From positions 80,473-144,472 of the forward strand of contig NZ_BOOP01000032.1 in the NCBI RefSeq assembly GCF_016863295.1: a stretch of DNA of 64,000 bases. The letters are read 5' to 3'. Source of the DNA: Planotetraspora phitsanulokensis. GTDB taxonomy: Bacteria; Actinomycetota; Actinomycetes; Streptosporangiales; Streptosporangiaceae. How positions within the stretch are numbered: position 1 is the first letter of the stretch; each line of letters opens with the position of its first letter. Positions 53,712-63,475 of the stretch are shown one piece after another. The notes under the pieces were generated by a model. It did no database searches. It had not been told where the DNA came from and saw nothing but the letters and a program-made list of their open reading frames with translations. Made by a program: the position numbers and the translations under genes.

Positions 53712-54866
53712 TTATGGGAACGTCTGCGCCCGCGGGCGGTAGCGCCCGGAGAGCCGGGCCAGCTTCAGGCTGAGGTGCAGGCTCAGCCGCTCCCCGCCGT
53801 CCGTCAGGTCGGTCTCGGCCAGGGCCTCGACCCGCTGCAGCCGGTAGTAGAGGGAGGTGCGGTGCAGCCGCAACCGGCGTGAGGCCTCCAGCGCGCTGCC
53901 CGCCAGGTCGAGGTAGATCTCCAGCGTCTCGAGCAGGGGCAGGTGCTGGTCGTCGCCGAGCAGTCGTTCCAGGCCGGGGTGCAGGTCGTCCGGGGGGACG
54001 CGGGTGAGCATCCGGTAGACGCCGAGCCTGGCCCATTCCACCGACCGCCCGAGTTCGGGCACCTTGGTCGCGACCTCCGCCGCGTGCAGGGCCTCCGTGT
54101 ACGACTCGGCGGCCCCGGCGAGGGACGGACGCGACCGGCCGATGCCGACCAGGACCGGCGTGTCCATCGCGGCGTGAATCTCCTCGGCGAACGTCGCCGT
54201 GCCCGCGGTGAGCAGCACGGCGTGGTCGTAGCGCACGAGATGCAGGGGCTGGTGCCCTGCCAGTCGCCGCCGCAGGGCGAGCAGCCCGCGTTCGAGCGTC
54301 AGCCGCAGCGCCTCGTCGGTCTCCGCCGCCGCGGGTTTGGCGACCGTCACCGTGACGGGCACGGTCTGGGGGAAGGCCCCGGCCTCGATCAGCGCCCGGG
54401 CGGCGCCGTCCTCTCCGAGCAGGACGCCGGTGATGGCCTCGAGTTCCCTGTGCGAGGTCAGCGCGGACGCCAGGCTCTCGTGGAAGAGCGCGAGCGCCAG
54501 GGCGGGGACGGCCTCGGCCGCCACGCCGACCTCGGCCTCGGCCATGGCGGGGGCCACGTCGATGAACCAGAGGAATCCGAGCAGCCGGCCGTCGTGCCGG
54601 ACGGGGACGCACACCCGGGGGAGCAGTCCGAGGTCGGCGGCGCCGGGGGTGCGCAGCGGACCCGCCGTGTCTTTGATCCCTGCGGCTTGGAGGAAGGCGC
54701 GGACCTCGGGCGTGGTGTGGCGGCGCAGAATGGAGTCCCGGCGGATGTCGTCGAGTTGCCCGTCCTGCTCGGAGTAGGCGACCACGTTCTGCTGGCCGTC
54801 CTCGAGCAGCAGGGGTCTGCCGAGGCGCGCGGCGAGATTGTCGACGATGCGCTGAAGATCCGCCAC
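53712..54866 (-). CDS. PucR/CdaR-type transcriptional regulator
   Basis: 384 residues from GTG 54866. The N-terminal GAF-like part (LQRIVDNLAARLGRPLLLEDGQQNVVAYSEQDG) is followed by a degenerate middle domain, and the C-terminal PucR helix-turn-helix LETLEIYLDLAGSALEASRRLRLHRTSLYYRLQRVEALAETDL, ending in LSLHLSLKLARL. Such regulators control purine, sugar-acid or amino-acid catabolism. It is divergent from the M6 protease gene, a possible target. Confidence 0.9.
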   Translation of the reverse strand: MADLQRIVDNLAARLGRPLLLEDGQQNVVAYSEQDGQLDDIRRDSILRRHTTPEVRAFLQAAGIKDTAGPLRTPGAADLGLLPRVCVPVRHDGRLLGFLWFIDVAPAMAEAEVGVAAEAVPALALALFHESLASALTSHRELEAITGVLLGEDGAARALIEAGAFPQTVPVTVTVAKPAAAETDEALRLTLERGLLALRRRLAGHQPLHLVRYDHAVLLTAGTATFAEEIHAAMDTPVLVGIGRSRPSLAGAAESYTEALHAAEVATKVPELGRSVEWARLGVYRMLTRVPPDDLHPGLERLLGDDQHLPLLETLEIYLDLAGSALEASRRLRLHRTSLYYRLQRVEALAETDLTDGGERLSLHLSLKLARLSGRYRPRAQTFP

Positions 54867-54953
54867 CGGCCTCCTATCTGTACGTTTCTACGGTTGTCGG
54901 AGAACCGTCATTCGATCTTCTCTACAACTGAACGATGATTTAGGTCAAGGCCG

Positions 54954-54959
54954 TATATA
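54954..54959 (+). promoter_or_regulatory. -10 box of a probably leaderless protease mRNA
   Basis: TATATA at 54954-54959 lies 11 bases before GTG 54971, and no ribosome binding site intervenes. Transcription would start at or next to the start codon. Confidence 0.4.
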
Positions 54960-54970
54960 CCGTCCGAATC

Positions 54971-57079
54971 GTGAATGCCCTCCCCAAGCTGCTCAAGGTC
55001 CTGCTGGCGGCCGCCGTGGCCGCGCCCGCGGCCTTGGCGGCGATCCCCGCATCCGCAGCCCCCATCGATGATCCCGAGTACCCCTGGCGGCTGAACCAGT
55101 GGCCGCAGACCCAGCCCTGGCAGCGTGACGAACCGGACGCGTCGCAGACCCTGCGCACGCTCAGCTCGTCGGCTCCCGCGGTCAAGCCCATCGACCCGCA
55201 GAACTGGAAGAACCCCGACCACATGACGTGGGCGGACTACAAGAAGGTCCCGGGCACCGACTGGTCCGACCCGAGCGTCAAGGGGTCGACCCGCACGTTC
55301 AAGGGCGCGCTGGTGCTGCTCGACTACTCCAACCAGCCGTTCGTGGTGACCCAGCCCCAGGGCACGTCGGTCTTCGGCAACCCCAGCGCCGAGGCCCACG
55401 ACGTCCCCCGGGACCAGGTCGCGAAGTTCTACCAGGACTTCCTCAACACCCCCGGCAAGCTCAACAAGGGCCACACCCTCCACGAGTACTGGATGGAGGA
55501 CTCCGGCGGCCGCTACGGTGTGGACCTCACGGGGTTCGGCCCGTACACCATGCCGGGCAAGTCCTACGAGTACGGCCTGGAATACCAGCGCAACGCCTGC
55601 CCTGCCGGTGACACCTGCAACCGGAACCTGCGGACGGACGGCAACGCCGCCTGGGTCGCCTCCGTCGGCCCCGAGGTGGCCGCGCAGTACGACTTCGTCT
55701 TCTACGTGACCGCCGGCCAGGACGAGTCGTCCACCTGGCAGGAGTTCGGGATGATGAAGTTCCCCACCAAGGAGGACGTCACCGACGAGTTCGGCCCGCC
55801 GGACCCGGCCCTGCCGAACTGGTCGACCACCCGCTACGTCGACTGGACCTCCTGGGCCGCGGGCTCGACGTTCTGGCCGAACGCCCGCTTCGGCGTCGAC
55901 TCGGTCCAGGCCGAGAGCTCGGGCATGGGGACCTACGCCCACGAGTTCAGCCACATCATGGGTGTCGGCGACAACTACAACAACCCATACGGCACGCCGG
56001 CCCGCCGCGCCTACACCGGCATCTGGGAGATGCTCAGCCGCGGCAGCTTCAACGGCCCGGGCGGCCCGCACAGCCGCTGGCTGATCCCGCCGACGGCGGG
56101 AGCGTCCATGGGCGCCCAGCACATGCTGCGCAACAAGATCAAACTGAGCATGGTGGACGAGCAGAACGTCTTGCGCCTGTCGCGTGACGCGCTCGCCCAG
56201 TCCGGTGTCGTCGTCGCGAACGTGACGGCCAGGGAGGTCCAGCCCGGCAAGAGCGAGCTGTCGGGCGTCAACATCGTGCTCGACGGCGGCGACAAGTCGA
56301 CCGGCTCCTGCTCCACGCAGACCGATCCGCTGTGCGACGGCGGCAACTACAACAACTACACGGTCGAGGTCGTCGACCGGATGGGCACCGACTCCTTCAC
56401 CTCCGACGCGGGCGTGCTCCTGGCCAAGACCAAGAACACCGACAGCGCCCCGTTCGAGTGGGTGATCGACGCCAACCCGCAGGACATCGGGATGACCGAC
56501 TACGTCCTGCCGGACGGCACCGAGGTGCCGATCACCATCGGCGACTACCGCCAGCTCGCCGACGCCCTCTTCCACGCGGGCACGAACTCCGGCAGCGAGT
56601 ACGAGTACACCGACGAGGTCAACCGGCTGCACTTCTACGTCACCGATGTGAAGCGTGACAAGAAGGGCATCCTTTCCTACACCGTCGCGATCCGCTCCCT
56701 CGACGGCGCGGGACCGCAGAAGCGCGGCGTCAAGCTGCTCCCGGCGGGGGGTGCGCCCGGCAAGAACGGCGTGTCGACCTGCAGCTTCCCGCTGTTCAAC
56801 ACCGGCAAGGCCGCTCCGGTCCAGGGGCAGCCCGAGGACGTGAGCGCCTACGTCGGCAGCGACGTCTACCGGCTGAAGGCGGAGGTCGAGGGCAAGGGCT
56901 GGTCCGTCACCACGCCCAACGCGCTCGCCACCGTCAAGTTCGGCGACCACGAGTCGGTCGCGGTCGCCGCGCAGCGGGCCGCCGGCGGCAGCCACCTGGC
57001 CACCGTCAAGCTGACTGCGACGTCCGAGAGCGACCCCAGCAAGAAGGCGACCGCGACCTGCGTCGCGATCGGCCTCTAG
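54971..57079 (+). CDS. Secreted M6 family metalloprotease (immune-inhibitor-A type)
   Basis: 702 residues from GTG 54971. A signal peptide (NALPKLLKVLLAAAVAAPAALAAIPASAA) is followed by a propeptide. The zinc site is HEFSHIMGVGDNY (HExxHxxGxxD) within AESSGMGTYAHEFSHIMGVGDNYN, and MLSRGSFNGPGGPHSRW is the Met-turn region. The C-terminal part is beta-rich, the last ~120 residues resembling a Big/NEW-type domain (GYVGSDVYRLKAEVEGKGW-like). It should be exported and degrade proteins outside the cell. Confidence 0.93.
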   Translation: MNALPKLLKVLLAAAVAAPAALAAIPASAAPIDDPEYPWRLNQWPQTQPWQRDEPDASQTLRTLSSSAPAVKPIDPQNWKNPDHMTWADYKKVPGTDWSDPSVKGSTRTFKGALVLLDYSNQPFVVTQPQGTSVFGNPSAEAHDVPRDQVAKFYQDFLNTPGKLNKGHTLHEYWMEDSGGRYGVDLTGFGPYTMPGKSYEYGLEYQRNACPAGDTCNRNLRTDGNAAWVASVGPEVAAQYDFVFYVTAGQDESSTWQEFGMMKFPTKEDVTDEFGPPDPALPNWSTTRYVDWTSWAAGSTFWPNARFGVDSVQAESSGMGTYAHEFSHIMGVGDNYNNPYGTPARRAYTGIWEMLSRGSFNGPGGPHSRWLIPPTAGASMGAQHMLRNKIKLSMVDEQNVLRLSRDALAQSGVVVANVTAREVQPGKSELSGVNIVLDGGDKSTGSCSTQTDPLCDGGNYNNYTVEVVDRMGTDSFTSDAGVLLAKTKNTDSAPFEWVIDANPQDIGMTDYVLPDGTEVPITIGDYRQLADALFHAGTNSGSEYEYTDEVNRLHFYVTDVKRDKKGILSYTVAIRSLDGAGPQKRGVKLLPAGGAPGKNGVSTCSFPLFNTGKAAPVQGQPEDVSAYVGSDVYRLKAEVEGKGWSVTTPNALATVKFGDHESVAVAAQRAAGGSHLATVKLTATSESDPSKKATATCVAIGL

Positions 57080-57092
57080 TGATCACATGACG

Positions 57093-57126
57093 AAGGGCCC
57101 TTCCGGATTTCTCCGGAAGGGCCCTT
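57093..57126. terminator. Bidirectional terminator
   Basis: A perfect 15-bp stem (57093-57107 and 57112-57126) with a 4-base loop lies between the convergent protease and purL genes. Confidence 0.9.
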
Positions 57127-57156
57127 TGCGTACGGAAGATCAGCCGGTGCGGCAGG

Positions 57157-59412
57157 TCAGCCGAAGATCGCCGGAAGCGCTCCCTCATGGGCCTCGCGGA
57201 GCTCGGCGACGGGGACGTCCAAGACGTCCTCGACGACCAGCGACGTTCCGCCCGTGGTGCCCAGGCCGTAGCAGGGCACGTCGAAGCGGCCGCAGAGCTC
57301 GGCCAGCGCCTCGAACGCCTCGGGCCGGACGCACACGAGCGCCCGCGCGGCCGTCTCGCTGAACAGGCCGACGAAGGCGTCCTCGATCGGCAGGCTCACC
57401 GACGCGCCGACCCCCTGGGCGATGCACGACTCGGCCAGGGCGATCCCCAGGCCGCCGTCGGACAGGTCGTGGGACCCCTCGATCAGGCCCTCGGCCGCCG
57501 CGGCCGCCAGCACGGCCGCCAGCCCGCGCTCGGCGGCGAGGTCCGCCTGCGGGGGGAGACCCCCGAGGTGGTCGTGGACGACGTGCGCCCACTCCGACCC
57601 GCCGAACTCCTCGTGGGTCTCGCCCAGCAGCGCGACCCGCAGCCCGGGGGCCGTGAAGCCCGACCTGATCCGCCTGGCGACGTCGTCGATCACGCCGAGC
57701 ACGCCGACGACCGGCGTGGGGTGGATCGCGGCGGAGCCGGTCTGGTTGTAGAACGACACGTTGCCGCCGGTCACGGGGACGCCCAGGATCTGGCACGCGT
57801 CCGCGAGACCACGCGTGGCCTCCGCGAACTGCCACATGACCTCGGGGTCCTCCGGCGAGCCGAAGTTGAGGCAGTTGGTCACCGCCAGCGGCGTCGCACC
57901 CGTCACGGCCACGTTCCGGTAGGCCTCGGCGAGCGCGAGCTGGGCGCCCGCGTACGGGTCGAGCTTGGCGTAGCGGCCGTTGCCGTCCGTCGAGAGCGCG
58001 ATGCCCCGGGTGGTCTCCTCGGCCCCCGGCATGACCTCGGAGATCCGCACCATCCCGGCGTCCGCGGGCTGGGCCAGAACGGTGTTGCCCCGGACGTACC
58101 GGTCGTACTGGGAGGTCACCCATTCCTTGGAGGCCAGGTTGGGGGAGCCGAGCAGGGTGAGGAGGGTCTCCCGGAGGTCCGAGGGCCGCGGGAGGCGCTC
58201 GGGGCCGTCGCCGTTGAGGGCGGCCTGGCCGGCGGGCTCGTGGAAGGGCCGCTCGTACACCGGGCCGTCGTCGGCCGCCGTGCCCGGCGGGATGTCGACG
58301 ATCGTCTCGCCGTCCCATGTCATGACGAGCCTGCCGGTGTCGGTCACCTCGCCGATCACGGTCGCGGGGACGTCCCACTTCTCGCAGATCGCCATGAAGG
58401 CCGCGATGTCGCCGGGCGTGACGACGGCCATCATCCGCTCCTGCGACTCGCTCATGAGGATCTCCTCGGGCCGCAGCGTCGGGTCGCGCAGCGGGACGAG
58501 GTTGAGGTCGACATGCATGCCGCCCGTGCCCTTGGCCGCGAGCTCGGTCGTGGCGCAGGAGACGCCTGCCGCGCCGAGGTCCTGGATGCCGACCACCACG
58601 TCGGCCTGGTAGAGCTCCAGGCAGCACTCGATGAGCAGCTTCTCCATGAACGGGTCGCCGACCTGGACGGCGGGCCGCTTGGCCTGCGACTCGTCCTCGA
58701 AGGTCGCCGACGCGAGCACCGAGGCCCCGCCGATGCCGTCGGCGCCGGTCCGCGCGCCGAAGAGCACGACCTTGTTGCCCGGCCCGGGGGCGGTGGCCAG
58801 CTTGATCTGGTCCTTGCGGAGCAGGCCGACGCACAGCGCGTTGACCAGCGGGTTGCCGATGTAACAGGGGTCGAACGCGACCTCGCCGCCGATGTTGGGC
58901 AGGCCCAGGCAGTTGCCGTAGTGGCCGATGCCCTCGACGACGCCGGGCAGCACGCGCCGGGTGTCCGGCTGGGTGGCGCCGCCGAACCGCAGCGCGTCCA
59001 TCACCGCGATCGGGCGGGCGCCCATCGACATGATGTCGCGGACGATGCCGCCGACCCCCGTGGCCGCACCCTGGTGCGGCTCGACGTACGACGGGTGATT
59101 GTGCGACTCGATCTTGAAGGTGGCGGCCCAGCCGTCGCCGATGTCGACGACTCCGGCGTTCTCGCCCATGCCGACGAGCAGGGCTTCGGACTTGGGCGCC
59201 TTGGTCCCGAACTGCCGCAGATGGACCTTGGACGACTTGTAGGAGCAGTGCTCGCTCCACATGACCGAGTAGATCGCCAGCTCCGAGCTGGTGGGGCGAC
59301 GGCCGAGGATCTCGCGGACCCGCTGGTACTCGTCGTCCTTCATCCCCAGCTCTGCGTACGGCTGCCGCTCGTCGGGGGTCTCGAGGGCGAGCTTGACGCT
59401 GTCGAGGGTCAT
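57157..59412 (-). CDS. purL: Phosphoribosylformylglycinamidine synthase II
   Basis: 751 residues from ATG 59412, the small form that needs separate PurQ and PurS. Signatures: [50 protein letters not shown] (catalytic His), [42 protein letters not shown], and the second ATP-binding half with [18 protein letters not shown]. It makes FGAM from FGAR, glutamine and ATP. The start overlaps the purQ stop by 4 bases. The order purQ-purL is conserved. Confidence 0.97.
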   Translation of the reverse strand: MTLDSVKLALETPDERQPYAELGMKDDEYQRVREILGRRPTSSELAIYSVMWSEHCSYKSSKVHLRQFGTKAPKSEALLVGMGENAGVVDIGDGWAATFKIESHNHPSYVEPHQGAATGVGGIVRDIMSMGARPIAVMDALRFGGATQPDTRRVLPGVVEGIGHYGNCLGLPNIGGEVAFDPCYIGNPLVNALCVGLLRKDQIKLATAPGPGNKVVLFGARTGADGIGGASVLASATFEDESQAKRPAVQVGDPFMEKLLIECCLELYQADVVVGIQDLGAAGVSCATTELAAKGTGGMHVDLNLVPLRDPTLRPEEILMSESQERMMAVVTPGDIAAFMAICEKWDVPATVIGEVTDTGRLVMTWDGETIVDIPPGTAADDGPVYERPFHEPAGQAALNGDGPERLPRPSDLRETLLTLLGSPNLASKEWVTSQYDRYVRGNTVLAQPADAGMVRISEVMPGAEETTRGIALSTDGNGRYAKLDPYAGAQLALAEAYRNVAVTGATPLAVTNCLNFGSPEDPEVMWQFAEATRGLADACQILGVPVTGGNVSFYNQTGSAAIHPTPVVGVLGVIDDVARRIRSGFTAPGLRVALLGETHEEFGGSEWAHVVHDHLGGLPPQADLAAERGLAAVLAAAAAEGLIEGSHDLSDGGLGIALAESCIAQGVGASVSLPIEDAFVGLFSETAARALVCVRPEAFEALAELCGRFDVPCYGLGTTGGTSLVVEDVLDVPVAELREAHEGALPAIFG

Positions 59413-60092
59413 GCGTTCACCAGCTTCTTGAGGATGGAGGTGAAGAAACCCCGCCCGTCGACGCTCGGCGCGCCGGTGAGGTCTTCCACGGCGTGCTCGG
59501 GATGGGGCATCAGGCCGACGACATTGCCGGCCTCGCTGGTGATCCCGGCGATGTCGTTGAGCGACCCGTTCGGGTTGCCGCCCATGTAGCGGAACACGAC
59601 CCGGCCCTCGCTCTCCAGGGTCTCGAGCGTCTCGGCGTCGGCGACATACCGGCCCTCGCCGTGCTTGATCGGCAGCACGATCTCCTGGCCGCGCTCGAAC
59701 TCGGCCGTCCAGGCCGTGTCCGCGCTCTCGACCCGGATGCGCTGGTCGCGGCAGATGTAGTGGAGCCCCTGGTTGCGGGTCAGCGCGCCCGGCAGCAGGT
59801 GCGCCTCGCACAGGATCTGGAAGCCGTTGCACGTGCCGAGCACGGGCAGGCCCGCACGGGCCGCGGGGACGATCTCCTCCATGAGCGGGGCGAACCGTGA
59901 GATCGCCCCGCAACGCAGGTAGTCGCCGTAGGAGAACCCGCCGGGAAGGAACACCGCGTCGACGCCCTTGAGATCACGCTCCGCGTGCCACAGGGGCACC
60001 GCCTCGGCGCCCGCCAGCCGTACGGCTCTCGCGGCATCCTGGTCGTCGAGTGTTCCGGGGAAGGTGACGACGCCCACCCGGGCAGCGCTCAT
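59409..60092 (-). CDS. purQ: Phosphoribosylformylglycinamidine synthase I (glutaminase)
   Basis: 227 residues. A class I glutamine amidotransferase with nucleophile Cys88 in [19 protein letters not shown] and the His/Glu pair in [12 protein letters not shown]. The N-terminus [32 protein letters not shown] and the [16 protein letters not shown] loop are typical. It supplies ammonia to PurL. 142 bases separate it from the RsbW-like gene upstream. Confidence 0.97.
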   Translation of the reverse strand: MSAARVGVVTFPGTLDDQDAARAVRLAGAEAVPLWHAERDLKGVDAVFLPGGFSYGDYLRCGAISRFAPLMEEIVPAARAGLPVLGTCNGFQILCEAHLLPGALTRNQGLHYICRDQRIRVESADTAWTAEFERGQEIVLPIKHGEGRYVADAETLETLESEGRVVFRYMGGNPNGSLNDIAGITSEAGNVVGLMPHPEHAVEDLTGAPSVDGRGFFTSILKKLVNA

Positions 60093-60234
60093 GACAGTGG
60101 TCCCTCCAAGCCGTAACTGGGCACAGGCACGCTCGAGTCGCCATCTACTCGGATGATGGCGGTCGGTGGCGGTACACCTCAGGTTATCGAAGGACCCAAA
60201 TCGGCCGCTCGGTGGAGCGCTGGGAACCGGACGA

Positions 60235-60684
60235 TCAGACGCCGGCGAGTTGCCCGGCGAGCGTGAGGTGGTGGGCGATGGCGTCCTCGTCCCAGTCGAG
60301 CTCCTTGCGGAGCCGGACGGTGGTGCCCTGGCCGGGCGTGATGTCGAAGGAGATCTCGTCCACCACGGCCCGCATGATCAGAATGCCTCGGCCGTTCTCG
60401 GCGTCGCTCGGGGGGTACTGCTTGGGAATCGCCTCAAGCCCCAGCCCGCAGTCGACGATGCGCAGTTCACAGCGGCCGTGGCCGATGGTGGCCATCACCT
60501 CGTAACGGTTCGCGGGACCGCCGTGCCGCACCGCGTTGGTGCAGGCCTCGGAGGTCGCCAGCAGGATGTCGGACACGCAGTCCTCGGTCACGCCCAGCGA
60601 GCGGAGTGCATCCCCCAGCACACGACGGACCATGGGGATGCCTATGGCATCCCGCGGCATGGCTAGCGAGAACTCAATATCCAC
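60235..60684 (-). CDS. RsbW-like ATP-binding anti-sigma/serine kinase
   Basis: 149 residues with a GHKL ATPase domain of the RsbW/SpoIIAB group. N box [16 protein letters not shown]-box region [15 protein letters not shown], and [32 protein letters not shown]. It probably binds a sigma factor or phosphorylates a STAS antagonist. The gene lies between purS and purQ on the same strand with gaps of 172 and 142 bases, so it interrupts the usual purS-purQ pair. The STAS protein at 30.2 kb is a possible but unproven partner. Confidence 0.9.
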   Translation of the reverse strand: MDIEFSLAMPRDAIGIPMVRRVLGDALRSLGVTEDCVSDILLATSEACTNAVRHGGPANRYEVMATIGHGRCELRIVDCGLGLEAIPKQYPPSDAENGRGILIMRAVVDEISFDITPGQGTTVRLRKELDWDEDAIAHHLTLAGQLAGV

Positions 60685-60856
60685 CGGACCCCTCCCCGGT
60701 GTCGAAGGTCACCAAGGTAGGCTTCCCTGGTGAATCAGGGCTAACCGCAAAATCACGTGCGTGTTATTTATGGTTCTACCAAGAAGGGCTTTACGCTCGC
60801 ACGATGTGCTCTATAACGGACTTTGTCCTAATTTTCGTAGTGTGAAATATCCCACT

Positions 60857-61102
60857 TCAGCTCTCGACGTGGATCGTGAAGTCCTCGATCACCGTGTTGG
60901 CGAGCAGTGTTTCGGCCATCTTCCGGACGTCCGAAAGGGCCGCTTCGTCCGCAGGACCGTCGATTTCAACCTCGAACCGCTTGCCCTGCCGTACGTCGGA
61001 GACTCCCGAGAAACCCAGACGGGGCAGCGCTCTGGCGATCGCCTGCCCCTGCGGGTCGAGGATCTCCGGCTTGAGCATGACGTCGACGATGACGCGCGCC
61101 AC
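60857..61102 (-). CDS. purS: Phosphoribosylformylglycinamidine synthase subunit PurS
   Basis: 81 residues: ARVIVDVMLKPEILDPQGQAIARALPRLGFSGVSDVRQGKRFEVEIDG, then KMAETLLANTVIEDFTIHVE. This is the small PurS subunit that bridges PurL and PurQ in Gram-positive bacteria. Its position upstream of purQ-purL is normal, but it is separated from them by the RsbW-like gene. The downstream gap (60685-60856) is unusually AT-rich for the window. Confidence 0.96.
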   Translation of the reverse strand: MARVIVDVMLKPEILDPQGQAIARALPRLGFSGVSDVRQGKRFEVEIDGPADEAALSDVRKMAETLLANTVIEDFTIHVES

Positions 61103-61398
61103 GTTGTTCCTCCTGCTGGGTGGTGGGATCGCTTCGCGACAAGCCTAGCGACAGGTCCGAGGCCCCCGACCGGGTGTCCGGCGGCGGAAGGAGTAGTGGG
61201 AGTGTTGGGCTCCGGCGCTGCGGGAATCGGGGAGGGTGTGGACGGTGATGGCGGGTCTTGCGCAAGCGGGTACCGACTCTGCCACCATGTCCGCAGACGC
61301 GTGCGGCCTACCACCCCAGCGGCCGTATGCCAGAAGATCCGGCCCGACCGCGGTGGAGACCCCGCCCACGAACGGCCCACGACGCACAGGAGTGGCAC

Positions 61399-62490
61399 GT
61401 GACATCCGACGCCCCTCGTGGTGTTGAAGCACCTCCGGAGCTCGTCCAACTGCTCACCCCCGAAGGGGAGCGTGTCGAGCACCCCGACTACGACATCGAG
61501 CTGACCGACGAAGAGGTCCGCTCGCTCTACCGCGACCTCGTCCTGGTCCGCCGCGTCGACCTCGAGGCGGTCGCGCTCCAGCGGCAGGGCGAGCTCGGCA
61601 TCTGGGCGTCCCTCCTTGGACAGGAGGCCGCGCAGATCGGCTCGGGACGCGCGCTCACGGACGCCGACATGGCGTTCCCGACCTACCGGGAGCACGGCGT
61701 GGCCTGGTGCCGCGACGTCGACCCGGTCCGCCTCCTCGGCCTGTTCCGGGGTGTGAACCACGGCGGCTGGGACCCGGCGGAGCACAACTTCCACCTCTAC
61801 ACGATCGTCATCGGCTCCCAGACGCTGCACGCCGTCGGGTACGCCATGGGGATGCAGCGCGACGGCGCGGAGGCGGCGACGATCGTCTACTTCGGCGACG
61901 GCGCGACGTCCCAGGGCGACGTGAACGAGTCGTTCATCTGGGCCTCGGTCTTCAACGCCCCCGTCGTGTTCTTCTGCCAGAACAACCAGTGGGCGATCTC
62001 CGAGCCGCTGGAGAAGCAGACGCGGATCCCCCTCTACAAGAGGGCGTCCGGCTTCGGCTTCCCCGGCGTGCGGGTCGACGGCAACGACGTGTTCGCCTGC
62101 CTCGCGGTCACCCGTAAGGCCCTGCAGAACGCACGCGAGGGGCAGGGGCCCATGCTGATCGAGGCGTTCACCTACCGCATGGGCGCGCACACCACCTCCG
62201 ACGACCCCACCCGCTACCGGGTCGCCGACGAGCTGGAGGCCTGGAAGCTCAAGGACCCGATCGAGCGCCTCAAGGCCTATCTGTTCAAGAACCAGATCGC
62301 CGACCAGGAGTTCTTCGACAAGATCGACGCGGAGGCCGACGCGCTGGGCAAGGACGTCAGGCGCAGGTGCCTGGAGATGCCCGATCCCGAGCCCGAGGCG
62401 CTGTTCCAGCACGTCTACGCGGCTCCGCACGCCCTCCTCGATGAAGAGCGCGACCAGTACCTCACCTACCTGGCGGGATTCGAGCGATGA
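61399..62490 (+). CDS. bkdA: Branched-chain 2-oxoacid dehydrogenase E1 alpha
   Basis: 363 residues from GTG 61399, with AGGAG upstream; earlier in-frame codons do not resemble the family. Thiamine-diphosphate site: YFGDGATSQGDVNESFIWASVFNAPVVFFCQNNQWAIS (GDG...NN). The phosphorylation-loop region YRMGAHTTSDDPTRYR is present. It closely resembles Streptomyces BkdA (LLTPEGERVEHP, ASLLGQEAAQIGSGRAL, VNHGGWDPAEHNFHLYTIVIG). It decarboxylates branched-chain 2-oxoacids such as those made by Vdh, feeding branched fatty-acid and polyketide starter units. Confidence 0.93.
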   Translation: MTSDAPRGVEAPPELVQLLTPEGERVEHPDYDIELTDEEVRSLYRDLVLVRRVDLEAVALQRQGELGIWASLLGQEAAQIGSGRALTDADMAFPTYREHGVAWCRDVDPVRLLGLFRGVNHGGWDPAEHNFHLYTIVIGSQTLHAVGYAMGMQRDGAEAATIVYFGDGATSQGDVNESFIWASVFNAPVVFFCQNNQWAISEPLEKQTRIPLYKRASGFGFPGVRVDGNDVFACLAVTRKALQNAREGQGPMLIEAFTYRMGAHTTSDDPTRYRVADELEAWKLKDPIERLKAYLFKNQIADQEFFDKIDAEADALGKDVRRRCLEMPDPEPEALFQHVYAAPHALLDEERDQYLTYLAGFER

Positions 62491-63461
62491 CCACACTGAC
62501 CCTCGCCAAGGCGCTCAATGAGGGACTGCGCCGTTCGATGGAGGACGACCCCAAGGTCCTCGTGATGGGTGAGGACGTCGGCAGGCTCGGCGGCGTGTTC
62601 CGGGTGACCGACGGCCTGCACAAGGACTTCGGCGAGGACCGCGTGATCGACACGCCCCTCGCCGAGTCGGGCATCATCGGCACGGCCATCGGCCTGGCCC
62701 TGCGCGGCTACCGGCCCGTCTGCGAGATCCAGTTCGACGGCTTCGTGTTCCCCGCCGCCGACCAGATCATCACGCAGCTGGCCAAGATGCCGCTCCGGTC
62801 GCTCGGCACGCTCAAGCTGCCCGTCGTCGTCCGCATCCCGTGCGGCGGCGGCATCGGTGCCGTGGAGCACCACTCGGAGTCCCCCGAGGCCTACTTCACG
62901 CACACCGCCGGCCTGCGCGTCGTCGCCTGCTCCAACCCGGCCGACGGCTACAGCATGATCCAGGAAGCCATCCGGTCCGACGACCCGATCATCTTCTTCG
63001 AGCCCAAGCGGCGCTACTGGGACAAGGCCGAGGTCGACCTGGCCGCCCCCGGCCTGCCCCTCGACCGGGCCAGGATCGCCCGGCCGGGCGCCGACCTCAC
63101 GCTCCTCGCGTACGGGCCGATGGTGAAGACCTGCCTGGAGGCCGCCGCGGCGGCCGAGGAGGACGGCCGCGACATCGAGGTCGTCGACCTGCGCTCCCTC
63201 AACCCGCTGGACATGGGCGTGGTGGCCGAGTCGGTCACCCGGACCGGCCGCTGCGTGGTCGTGCACGAGGCGCCGGTGTTCACCGGGTTCGGCGGCGAGC
63301 TCGCGGCGCGGATCACCGAGCAATGCTTCTACCACCTCGAGTCGCCCGTGCTGCGCGTCGGAGGGTTCTCCACTCCGTACCCGCCGTCCCGGCTGGAGGA
63401 GTACTACCTGCCGGACCTCGACCGGGTGCTGGACGCCGTCGACCGCGCGTTCACCTACTGA
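62487..63461 (+). CDS. bkdB: Branched-chain 2-oxoacid dehydrogenase E1 beta
   Basis: 324 residues; ATG 62487 overlaps the bkdA stop (ATGA). Transketolase-like pyrimidine-binding features: VLVMGEDVGRLGGVFRVTDGLHKDFGEDRVIDTPLAESGIIGTAIGLALRGYRPVCEIQFDGFVFPA, and C-terminal RTGRCVVVHEAPVFTGFGGELAARI. It forms the E1 heterotetramer with BkdA. Confidence 0.95.
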   Translation: MTTLTLAKALNEGLRRSMEDDPKVLVMGEDVGRLGGVFRVTDGLHKDFGEDRVIDTPLAESGIIGTAIGLALRGYRPVCEIQFDGFVFPAADQIITQLAKMPLRSLGTLKLPVVVRIPCGGGIGAVEHHSESPEAYFTHTAGLRVVACSNPADGYSMIQEAIRSDDPIIFFEPKRRYWDKAEVDLAAPGLPLDRARIARPGADLTLLAYGPMVKTCLEAAAAAEEDGRDIEVVDLRSLNPLDMGVVAESVTRTGRCVVVHEAPVFTGFGGELAARITEQCFYHLESPVLRVGGFSTPYPPSRLEEYYLPDLDRVLDAVDRAFTY

Positions 63462-63475
63462 GAGGGAGGTTCCTC

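Noticed and set aside
54908..56995. A 695-codon open frame on the minus strand
   Set aside because: It is antisense to the secreted M6 protease, has repetitive Val/Gly/Arg composition without any motif, and reflects high-GC codon bias of the real gene.
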